Of a stretch of DNA of 64,000 nucleotides, positions 10,843 through 21,100 are shown one piece after another. Position 1 is the stretch's first letter, and each line of letters starts with the position of its first letter. The DNA is taken from the NCBI GenBank assembly GCA_036346255.1, contig CM070625.1:19429488-19493487 (forward strand). The letters run 5' to 3'. The position numbers and the translations under genes are program-made. The notes under the pieces are model-generated. The model was not told the origin of the DNA. It saw nothing but the letters and a program-made list of their open reading frames with translations, and did not search any database. This DNA is from Ampelocalamus luodianensis (Eukaryota > Streptophyta > Magnoliopsida > Poales > Poaceae).

Positions 10843-13800
10843 TGTAATGTTCCAATTTTCAATTTCAGAAAATTTAAAAGTTTATTTATGTTTGTGGTTT
10901 TTCCCGAATTTTCAAAAGCTTTTATAAATATTCTAAAGCTAAATCAAATTTATTTGCAAAATTAAAAGCCAACAAATAGTTGGAAATAATTTTATTAAGT
11001 CCGAATGAGTATGGGAATTTCGTGAATTTTTCCATAATTTTTGGAAGTATTTTGCTATTTTCTAAAGCTAATATGAATTATCGAATTAAAACAAATAGAA
11101 AAGCAAAAGAAAATCCTCTATCAGTTGTTTGGGCCGAAACCCAAAGGCTCCGCCAAATTCCCTCACGCTGCCCCCACAAACCACCGCCGCACCTCTCTCC
11201 CACCTCCTCATCCACCGTTGGATCTCAATCCAACGCACGCAACGCACACACGCACTCTTCCTCTCAGATCCACCGTTGGATCTCGCATCAACGATCAAGA
11301 TCCTCCGCAGCCGCCGCACCGTCCAATGACACCATCAATAGGAGCCGTGCGATCTAATCTAACGGCGAGATCTTCGCATCGCCGAGACTTAAAACCTTCT
11401 AATCTAAACCCTTCAATCTAAATCCTACGCCGTGATTTCTCCACCATCTTCTACTCCCATCAAGTCCCAACCGCAGGATCTAAATCCAACGGTTCCACGC
11501 CGCCGCCTTCCTCGCCTTCTTCTCCGCTACGCCAACGCCGCCGCCATGGACACCCACGTCCGAAGCCGCTAACGGCCAATCCCAACCGCCCGATATTCGC
11601 GTGTACGTGCACGACCGCATCCACCATCGCCGCATTTCCCCATGTTCTTCCTCTTCTCCGGACTTTCGCCTCAACGCCGCAACCGCCGCCGCACGATCTC
11701 CACCTCTTCCACGCCGCCTCGAGCCCTTAGCCCCTATAAAGGCACCTCCGGATCGCATCTTCACCTCATCTCATCTCCCCAACTCTCTTCCTCCGAGCTA
11801 TAGCGCCATCGTAATCGAGTTCTAGGTTTTCCGCCGCCGCCGCTCCGGTGATTTCGCCGCCGACAACGCCGCCGAGCCGCTGTGGATCGCGCCATCGTTT
11901 TCACCGGCACAGAGCCACCTCGGGACCCTTCATCACCCGAGCGCCACCGAACTCCGCTGTCGCCAACACCAAACCTCCGCCGCCAAAAGCTCGCCACGGC
12001 CAACTCCGACGACCATTCACGCCCAAAACGGTACCATCGTGTTCGCATAATCGTGGCTACGTGTTGATACCACTCGCCGCCGGTGAACCTCCGCCGGCCG
12101 CTGTTTCGCCGCGACCAAAACGCCGCCGCCGTTGTCGACGTGGCGCGCCACCACCATCCACGCCGGCGCCACGCCACCATTTCTGCTGCGTCAGCACCCA
12201 CGCACACACACACGTGGCACACTCCACCGTGCCAGTCCTTCCAAAATACGGTGGACTTGGTCCACATGGGCCGAGTCATTGACACTTGGGGCCCACCTGT
12301 CAGAATTTAATTTTAATTCTTTTAATTCCGAATTATCAGTGCCGATGCAATCATTGCGCAATAAATGGATTTTCGAGGAAAATAATTCGAAATTCAATAA
12401 AATTTCAGATTTAGATATAAACTTCAAAATTCATAACTTTTGCATATGAACTCCAAATTGGGTGATTCAAATTGCAAAATTTATATAAAATTATAATCTA
12501 GCTAACTAAACCAAAATATTTCAGTTTGGAGTTGATTTGAACTATGTTTTTGAATTTATTTGAATTTGAATATTGAATTTGTCGATTTTACAGATAGACT
12601 TTGACGACTCGGAGAGTTCGATCAAACCAAGATTTAGAATTTCAAGACATCGACCAAGGCAAGTTACACCATTGACCATATTGCCCCTATTATTTTAAGT
12701 TATTTTCAGTTTTTACATTCCTTATTGCATGCATATGTTGTTATAAATATTTTAATATCCTGTTTTACATATAGTTAATTCCATATGTTATTGTATGGCC
12801 AAATTTGAATGTTGTATCGACTACCTTGATACCATAGGCAAGATATTACCAAAATTCAAATATATGCTTAGCCAAGCTTAGTCCACATTTACGAATTTGG
12901 GAGGGTTTACACGATTTCTACAAATTGTTTTCAAACTTGACATTGTGGTATGGTCTTACCACATGAGTTTAAAATGAAGTTTTTATTCAAAATAAAATCA
13001 AAATGGGTTTGGACTTGGGCGAAATGGTCGGAGTGGTGGGTGCGGAGTTCATGCACTGGTTTGATCTCGTTAAGATCAAAGCCCATGGGTTGTAGGAATG
13101 ACGCCCAAGTCAATTGAGGACCGGCTTTGAGCCGCTTATTGCTATGCCATAACGCATCACCACATGTCCTGTATGGGCAGGATTTGGCTAACTAATTTGT
13201 GATATCCTAGTATATTTATGTCATGTGATTTTGTGGGTGTCGGTTAGACGCTTTATTCCCACTTGGCGCAAGAGGGGCTTCCGAGGACTCACCACCAAAG
13301 GGCGAAACCTTAGCGCATGAATGTACTAGGATAAAACATTGTAAAGGCCTCATGGTAATTGCTCACCACACGCCTACTAGCGTGAATTGGCCGACATAAC
13401 GAGCATGTCACCTCGTGTGGTAAAGTTGTACCAACTCGCAGAGTAGAAACTATTCGAATAGCGCGCCCATGGTCATGGACATGCTAGCAGGCCACTTAAA
13501 GTTAGAATTGTTTTTGGTTTTAAAATGCTTTATTAAATGTTGAGGATGGTTAATCCTCATGAAAATTTGGGCGGGAAGCCAAGTGTTAGGAGGGGATCCT
13601 TCACTTTATCATTGGAGGTTATCCACATTATATCGTTACTATTTCAAAATATGATTTTATCCATAGTATAAAATTGCCTTAGAAACTACTATGCTTATTC
13701 AAACTGAAAATGTTGTTTATGCAAAACAAGCCCGCCATACTCACTTGTTTCTTATGCATGCATTTAAAATTCAATATTGGGTGTGACTTATGAGCACGGT

Positions 13801-14119
13801 AGTAGTGCTCACTCTGTCAATAAATCTTATTCAGAGAAGATCGCTATCTTGACGTGAGGACCGGACGAGTAGGCCTTCCGACCTGCACGATTGCTCGTGG
13901 CGCATCGTGTGGCTCCCACTATTATGTTATTTCACTGTGTTTATCATTTGACATTTGATATTATTATTCGACTTATTTGTATTAAACAGTTATTTATTTA
14001 ATGCCATTTACGCCGTGATATGAATGTGATATTCATTTTTGTGAGACTGTGTACACTGGAAATCCTGGACTGGTGTTTGAACACAGAGAATTCTGGATCC
14101 TTCGCTCCCGGGTTCGACA
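10843..14119 (+). repeat. 3' LTR of the Tekay-like element (3277 bp)
   Basis: This LTR begins TGTAATGTTC and ends GGGTTCGACA, followed by the CTCTT duplication. Its length is within 1 bp of the 5' LTR. The palindrome CTATTCGAATAG is at 13450-13461 and the TATA-like TATAAAGG is at 11735. Long identical stretches alternate with one- to two-base differences, many at CAG or CTG. Confidence 0.93.
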
Positions 14120-14124
14120 CTCTT

Positions 14125-15322
14125 CTCCTTCCTCCTGGTACTTGCAAGCAAGGATGCTAGGCTGAGCTTGCTGTGGGTTCCTACTTGCTCCTGGCTGCCT
14201 TGATGCCTAGTGGTGGCTTGAGGTGGCTTTGTCGCCGTCCTCCGCCTGGCTCCTAGTCACCTAGCTCCTTGCTCCTTGCCTTCTGGCTCCTGGTCGCCTT
14301 CGGTTTGAGGGGAAGGCTGGTTGGGGGATGAAATGCTCTCTCTCTCCATCGCTTGGCTTGGATCGGCCTTATCTCTTGCCTGTGCCTGTGCTCTTCTGTG
14401 CTTGATATTTTGGGAGGTTGATTCTTATCTCTTTGGTATTGTGCACTACTGTTGATTTGTGCAATGAAGGACCCCGGTCCCAATGATGCTTCTATTGTTG
14501 TGGTTCAAGGACCTTGGGTCCAAAAGTGGGCTTTGGATCGGTTTTTCGGATATTTGGCTGAGGTAGGTCAGTAAAATGTGGGTATCGATTCTAATATTGC
14601 CGGATGATGTGACCCACAGAAGGCAAAATGGTGCCACTGACCTAGGGTGGTTGGGAAGCCTAGACGACCTTCGCAAAGAGTCTGACGGCAATCTTCTCCT
14701 TCTCCCAATCCTCACTTTAATAATACCATACTTGCTACTGTCTAATGGCAATGGTGGAGAATGCAGGTGTGCAGGCGTTGGATGATTGGGGAAAAAGATT
14801 TGGTACACTGGCGATTAATGGACGATGATACAAGGAGGGCTTTAGCAGCATGAATGCAAGATGAGGGATTGCAATTTTATTAATTCTTGTAATTTCTTTT
14901 GATTGGTTGTAAATAATTTTTGTTATTTACATTGTAATTAATTGAGATTATGTTTTGACACCGCGTTAAAGAATTTTAATTACGACTAATTACCAATTAG
15001 TGTTGTTTAGCTTAAGTTAATAGTTTTGGTTCTCACAGCAACTAAGAGGGTCTCGTTGTCGCGGTAATCTTGCCACGGTTTTCATGAGGAATGCACGGTT
15101 TTCATGCATAATAATGTTGCAAAGTTCTTCGGTTGATTTGCTCTCGAAAACAAATATAAAGAATCTGCTTGTTAAATAGGTTGGAAGAGCCGTCTGAACA
15201 TTTGGACATTTAGGTTCAGCCAGAGCCAGCATAGAATCGTCCGTTTTCTGCAGGAATTTAGGAGCAGCCAAAACCGGATGTGACCACACTACAGTGTAAA
15301 GTTTGGTGTTGGTCTTGGCATC
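14125..15322. other. Intergenic, no gene recognised
   Basis: Positions 14125-14360 are rich in CTCC/TTGC words; 14480-14810 has short open frames on both strands with no domain; 14870-15030 is AT-rich. No terminal repeats or splice-supported exons could be found. Confidence 0.45.
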
Positions 15323-15325
15323 TTA

Positions 15326-15607
15326 GGGCATGTACAATGGTACAGACAACTGCTGTCTATAGCAACTATCCATGTCACCTATAGACAAAGACTAAAGACA
15401 ACTCATACAATGGGTTGTGATGATACAAATGCTATAGGATTGTAGACAACACACAATCTTTAATGCTTTTCTTGGTTTTGGTGCTACAATCAACTGCAGG
15501 ATTATAGACAAGAATATTCTCTCTCTTTATTCTCTTTCATCCACGTCAACAAAAATCCTATGTGGCAGATACTATAGACGGCTGACATAAGCCCATTGTA
15601 CATGCTC
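15326..15607. mobile_element. Tourist-like MITE (PIF/Harbinger type), 282 bp
   Basis: The terminal inverted repeat GGGCATGTACAATGG at the left matches CCATTGTACATGCTC at the right with one mismatch. The 3-bp sequence TTA flanks both ends (15323-15325 and 15608-15610), the usual Tourist target duplication. There is no coding capacity. The internal sequence carries repeated words such as CTATAGACAA. Confidence 0.85.
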
Positions 15608-15841
15608 TTAGGAGGGCATGCCGCGTGATTGTGTTTTGTGATTCCAACGCATCGTTAATCCTACGTGTAATGAGACTTGTAGGTACGGTCGGCTAATAAT
15701 ATATCGACCTGTATACGGCTTTGAACCGGTAGAAATTACGGACGTGGAAACGACAATAAAATTGTGCAGATTTTCACATTTAAGATGCATAGTTTTGAAG
15801 GAGGAAGAACATACAAGAATATCGAGTTTTTGGCTCATATG

Positions 15842-16745
15842 ATACTATTGCCGAGCGTAATAACAAATTTTGCACCTTTGCGGCAATAATACCAAAAATA
15901 GCATCACAGAGTTGCCGACAGTCGGTATACGTAACCAAGTCCGGTCCCCAGAGGGCTGGACTTCACCTTCACCGTGCCCCCAATGGGTCGGACTCCCATC
16001 CACGCGCCACGTATGAAGTCCGGTCCCCAAGGGGTCGGACCTGGCTCCATGTGTGAAGTCCGGTCCCCAGAGGGCCGGACCTAGCCTCCACCGTGCCCCG
16101 GGGTCGGACTCCTCTCGTCCGTTCATCAGGGACCAGACGACACTTCCGCGTGCCACATAGCAAGTATGTGATCCGGGGGCGGACCTAGCTCTTCCATGCC
16201 CTCGGGACACGGTGTTGCCGTCTCCGTTGCCCTGGAGCACGATTTCACTTCCATCCCTCCCATGCGAGCTTTTTTTGCATGCATGCGGGACGCGATGGAC
16301 ATGATGGGACCGAGGGACTCAATCGATTCCCTCCCACGAGGGGCATGCGAGGGGTGTAGGGCCGTGGCACAACAGCAGGTGGACCCATTCCCTCCCACGC
16401 GGGATGCTTTGCATGCACGCGGGAATTAAAAGGGAGAAAACGAGACTATGCTCCAGGGCAACAGAGACGACAACACCATGCCCTGGGTACACAGAAGAGC
16501 TAGGTTCGGCTTCCATGGGCACGGACTTGCTACGTAGCGTCCCTAGGGCATGGTGGAGGCTAGGTTTGCCCCTCTCGAACCGGACTTCACACGTGGCACC
16601 AGGTCCAACCCCCTAGGGACCAGATTTCATACGTGGCGCGGGGGGAGGGGGTGTCTGGCCCCTGGGAAATGGTGGAGGTGAAGTCTGGCCCTATGGGGAT
16701 TGATTAGTATTACGATCGTGAAGACGTCTGACAATGCAATAGTGC
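15842..16745. mobile_element. GC-rich foldback element, about 0.9 kb
   Basis: The left half (about 15935-16260) and right half (about 16425-16685) are inverted copies of one another. For example, CCTAGCTCTTCCATGCCC at about 16186 pairs with the block ending AGAGCTAGG at about 16504, and CGTTGCCCTGGAGCA at 16227 pairs with TGCTCCAGGGCAAC at about 16449. The left arm also holds tandem copies of a GTCCGGTCCCCAGAGGG-type unit. The outer ends share ACTATTGC, and CATATG occurs just outside on both sides (15836-15841, 16746-16751), possibly a target duplication. Open frames here are by-products of GC-rich repeats. The superfamily is not determined. Confidence 0.65.
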
Positions 16746-16751
16746 CATATG

Positions 16752-17228
16752 TACCAAAAACTGAATATCCCAAGGAATTCTCACGTCTTGCTCTCACCAA
16801 CCCCCTTCGAGATGACAGATAAGCACGACAAATAAAATAAACAGAAAGACATAGGTCTGGATATTTCAGAGGGGAATAAAGCGCCCCTTTCTTGGTTTGG
16901 CGAAACCAAGGAAACAAAGTCTGGTTTTATGATTTGACAAATCCTGGCAGCTGATAGGCATTGAAAGTCAAGATTAAAAGTGTGCAGGTAGAAACATGTC
17001 ATCTTTAGCATATGGGCAGGACAAAGTGTGTATCTAGAAACAAAGAGTGTGATTTTAGGACAACAGGACATTTTCAACTTTTTGGGCTATAAGACAAAAA
17101 TTTTACCTTACCTAAAATCTAATCTTTTTAGGCTTGTTTCTAGTGGCTAAAGATAGACTTTCCACGTTGTAAAAGGAACCTCCCGAGTATAACAATGGTA
17201 TGACAATGTCCTAACAGATGAACTATTA
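16752..17228. other. Intergenic, no gene recognised
   Basis: This is moderately AT-rich sequence with short antisense open frames that lack homology I can recognise. It holds no repeats with clear ends. Confidence 0.4.
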
Positions 17229-17652
17229 GGCTCTGTTTGGTTCAGGGTTAAGAGGTAGTTTAGAGATTTTACCCACAAACATCTTTCGATTAGGGAGCAT
17301 TAACTTAACTTGGTCAAAGTCTTTTAACCGTTTTTTTTAAGAAGGCCAAGCTCAGCTTTCATGATTACAAAATTCAATTACATGAAATAAAGCTGGGGTT
17401 ACCAACGCCCAAGATCAACAAAAGGAAGACAAAAAGATCAACTGTTCAGGAAAGTCTTTTAACCCTTCCAATCCATGATCAAGTTAACTCACCAGATTAG
17501 TGGAACAAGCTAACCCAACACAACTCAGCCTTCTAAATTATGTTTTTTCTACTGCTAACTCATAATCTAGGCAAACAGTAATTTAGATCAACGAGAGGTT
17601 AGTTGCCAAACACAAAACTAACCCGGCTATCTTAACCGGAACCAAAGCAGCC
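17229..17652. mobile_element. MITE with GGCTCTGTTTGGTTC-type inverted termini
   Basis: The left end GGCTCTGTTTGGTTC and right end GGAACCAAAGCAGCC are imperfect inverted repeats. Inner parts also pair (TAACTTGGTC-type words at the left, TAACTCACCAG-type words at the right, with gaps). The flanks are TTA at the left and TAA at the right, so a target duplication is not clear and the superfamily (PIF/Harbinger or hAT) is undecided. It is interrupted by a LINE fragment at 17330-17450. Its right end lies 522 bp upstream of the CDPK start codon. Confidence 0.6.
17330..17450 (-). mobile_element. 5'-truncated LINE 3' end nested in the MITE
   Basis: A 121-bp insert is flanked by a perfect 14-bp direct repeat, AAAGTCTTTTAACC, at 17316-17329 and 17451-17464. 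On the minus strand it ends in a run of A (TTTTTTTTAA as read on plus at 17331). The combination of long target duplication, A-tail and a tail with TTTTGTAATCATGAAAGCTG resembles the 3' end of the LINE at 60.4 kb and marks an L1-type retrotransposed fragment. Confidence 0.7.
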
Positions 17653-18174
17653 TAAATTCCTAGCGTGGACAAGTCTTTGATACACTCACATAATAATCAT
17701 ATAATCGTACATTTCTGTCAGAATCTTTCCGATTAAACATTCGCTAATGCGCTTGTTTTTATCCCACCATATTATCCGATTCCTCTTTCCACTCCACGGC
17801 CGTCGAAGCTCCGGTCTCCGAAACCGGTCAAACTCGCCGACGACCACGTGTCCCACCGCCCCGAACTCCCCGCAGAAACCAAAACCCCACCAGGCGGGCT
17901 CACTCGTCAGCGACCCGTCCGGCTCTCGAGGAACGCCACGTGGGAATGTTCCCCACCCTCGTCGTCCCCCACACCCCGCCGCTATGCGTCCCCCAAAACC
18001 CATCCCCCACGCCTCTTCCATACAAATACCCGACACAGGTCTCGTCCCTACTGTCTCTCTCTAGCCCCCCCCTCTCTTCCCTCTCCTCTCCTCCTCCCTC
18101 CCCCACTTCCCCCGCTCGCACAGTGCCCAATGCCGCACAAACCCTAGTGCCCCCACCCCTGATCTCGCGCGGCC
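17653..18174 (+). promoter_or_regulatory. Putative promoter and 5' leader of the CDPK gene
   Basis: This 522-bp stretch lies between the MITE and the ATG at 18175. It becomes C-rich toward the gene. TACAAATA at about 18020 is the best TATA-like sequence, which would give a leader of about 120 bp that is pyrimidine-rich (CTCTCCTC runs at 18060-18110). The assignment rests on position and composition only. Confidence 0.35.
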
Positions 18175-21100
18175 ATGGGCAACTGCTGCCGCTCGCCGGC
18201 CGCGGCGGCGAGGGAGGACGTCAAGTCGTCGCACTTCCCCGCCTCCGCCGGGAAGAAGAAGCCCCACCAGGCGCGGAACGGCGGCGGCGCAGGGGGAGGG
18301 GGAGGCGGCGGCGGTGGCGGGGAGAAGAAGCGGATGTCGGTGCTCGGGGAGGAGGGGTGCGAGGTGAGCGGCGGGATCGAGGAGAAGTACGCGTTGGACC
18401 GGGAGCTGGGGCGCGGCGAGTTCGGGGTGACGTACCTGTGCGTGGATCGGGGCACGCGGGAGTCGCTCGCGTGCAAGTCGATCTCGAAGCGGAAGCTGCG
18501 GACGCCGGTGGACGTGGAGGACGTGCGGCGGGAGGTGGCCATCATGCGGCACCTGCCCAAGAGCCCCAGCATCGTGTCGCTGCGGGAGGCGTGCGAGGAC
18601 GACTGCGCCGTGCACCTCGTCATGGAGCTCTGCGAGGGAGGGGAGCTGTTCGACCGCATCGTGGCGCGGGGGCACTACACGGAGCGCGCGGCGGCCGCGG
18701 TCACGCGCACCATCGTCGAGGTCGTGCAGCTCTGCCACCGCCACGGCGTGATCCACCGCGACCTCAAGCCTGAGAACTTCCTCTTCGCCAACAAGAAGGA
18801 GAACTCCCCGCTCAAGGCCATCGACTTCGGCCTCTCCATCTTCTTCAAGCCCGGTGAGCTCCCGGCACCGAGATCCGTCCGTGATTCGGACGAACTGCTT
18901 GCCGCGTTTTTTTTTTGGGTTTGAGGGTTCTCGCAGGATCCGCGGGTGGCCATTTCTGGGTGGAATTCTCGGTAGTGGTCGTTGCTGTAGCTGAGTGCTG
19001 TTTTCGTGCTTGTGTAAGCTGACGAGAGTTTGGTGGTTCTCTTTTGGTAGGACTTCTTTAGATGTAATTTTTTGGAACAAATTGGTGGTTTTAGACATGA
19101 CAGTACTCAGTAGTTCAATGTAGCTTCGTGCTTTTGCTTCTGCAGGGAGTCTTGCATCTCTTGATAGTTAGGCTTGTCGCTGATTTTGCTGCGAGTTCAG
19201 ATATTGGGATGTTTGGAGCTAGGTTGACTTGTTGGGTCACGGGTGACTGCTATTTTTAGGATTTGGAAATTATTAGTGGGAGAAGACGTCACATAGCTGT
19301 TGCCAAATATAGTTTCTTTGTATTGCCCTTATACCAGGTCTTGTATGCCGATCCCATGTTCAACTTGAGCTCAGTTATTTTAGGAAATAAGATTCAGAAC
19401 AACAATTATTGAGGGTTAGGTCATTCGGTATATGATTCAACATTCAAGCAACTGTTATTAGACTTAGCAGTATGTATAAGCAGCTCCTTTGGCAGCAATG
19501 GCCTTGGTTATTTATAAGCAGTCATACCAATCATGAAGGACAAGCTACTGGAGACTTTAAGCAATGTTGATACCAGTTTCAGACAGTTGCGCTCCTTAAT
19601 GTTACTTTTCTCAATAGGCACAATTCATCCATTTTAATAAATCTTGAACTACTTGAATCACAAATGTCCAGTGGATCTCTATGTTCATGTCTATGCCATA
19701 TTTCTCTTCCTGTTATTCAACATTTCACATTACATAACATGAACCTTATTTAGTTCTCTTATGGCAATCTCACCCTTGCTCTTGTATGATGTGTCTTTCA
19801 TGCTAGCAATACAGGCACCTAGTTTCTCTTGCCGTACTGATTTTGCTTATTTGGTAGGTTACTTTCTTATTTCTTTTCATCACAAAGAAGTGGTTGCCCA
19901 GAAATTTTTGATTTATGTGTGGAACAACCAAATAATTGTACATTGTTGACGTACCAACTTGCCATAGCTTGATGCATTTAACTCATTTCACAAAAAATGT
20001 AGAATCTTCAGTTTTTTGTTGATTTTTTTGCTGTTGATTATAGGCATCACAAATGCTTTCAGGTGACATCCTTATAGCCAAATTTGGCCTTTGGTCTAAA
20101 AAAAGGTGGCATATTTATACAATTGAAAACAGATGTACCTTGCAGTAATGTACTTGTAGGTAGAACGGAACAGACCAGCCTTCTCAAATCTCAATATATA
20201 ACATCTTTTTTTCTCATACAATGCTGTTGTATACTTGTATTTGTAATGCCTCTATATGACAGGATTGCTGACAAACATGAATCCATTCTCATTTTAGTAC
20301 AGTGAATCCATTCTCATTTTAGTACAGTGCATTGTTTGAGTAATTTGGAATTTAGATGGTTTGATTATCTACTTTGCTTTCTGTCACGTGCCTTTATTTT
20401 TTCCCTGTGAAATGTATGTATGATATATATTGAAATTTGTATATATAATCTGATGCCTGTATGTGATTGGTTAGGCGAAAAGTTCTCTGAAATTGTGGGA
20501 AGTCCCTACTACATGGCTCCTGAAGTGCTGAAGAGAAACTATGGACCTGAAATAGACATATGGAGTGCTGGTGTTATCTTGTATATCTTGTTATGCGGTG
20601 TTCCTCCATTTTGGGCTGGTACTTTGCCTTTTCTTTATGAGAACCTTTTGTCGTTGAGCTTTGCTCTTGTGCAGATGGTCTTACCAGTCAATGTTGCAGA
20701 GACTGAACAAGGAGTGGCACAAGCTATCCTCCGTGGAAATATAGATTTTAAGCGAGAACCCTGGCCTAATGTTTCTGATAATGCTAAAGATCTAGTTCGA
20801 CAGATGCTTCAGCCTGATCTGAAACTCAGGCTAACAGCAAAGCAAGTTCTTGGTAAGTTCTACACAGGGCTTCTAAAGCCGCCAAAGTGTTATGCTACTT
20901 TCGATATTCTCAAGTGCACAAAGCATCACCCTTAGTAGTTCTTACTTGTTAGTTCTTACATAGTGCTTTCAAAGCCGGCACAGTGGTACGCTACTTTCTT
21001 TTACATTCATGAAATGCTGCATTGCGTAATCCGATAGCTTGAGGACAACCAGATCAGACTGCCTTGTTTTGAATGGTTTTCCATTTACGTAAGTACCTAT

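Larger units (their letters stand above)
2204..14119 (+). mobile_element. Full-length Ty3/gypsy chromovirus, Tekay/Del type
   Basis: This is a complete LTR retrotransposon of 11.9 kb. The two LTRs (2204-5479 and 10843-14119) both start TG and end CA. The element is flanked by a perfect 5-bp target-site duplication, CTCTT, at 2199-2203 and 14120-14124. A primer-binding site for initiator tRNA-Met follows the 5' LTR and a polypurine tract precedes the 3' LTR. The internal order is an extra 5' reading frame, gag, protease, reverse transcriptase, RNase H, integrase and a chromodomain remnant. That order plus the chromodomain places it among chromoviruses; the 3.3-kb LTR and the TGTAACA-type terminus suit the Tekay/Del clade. 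All internal frames are interrupted by small indels. Clade assignment is from memory of family features, not a search. Confidence 0.93.

Noticed and set aside
15845..16617. Several 60-130 codon frames on both strands
   Set aside because: By-products of the GC-rich foldback repeat; the same words appear translated in opposite strands.
17940..18773. 277-codon plus-strand frame overlapping the CDPK start
   Set aside because: Arg/Gly/Ala-rich shadow of CDPK exon 1 in another frame.
18061..19098. 345-codon antisense open frame
   Set aside because: It is the mirror of the GC-rich first exon of the CDPK; high GC at third positions keeps several frames open. No domain.
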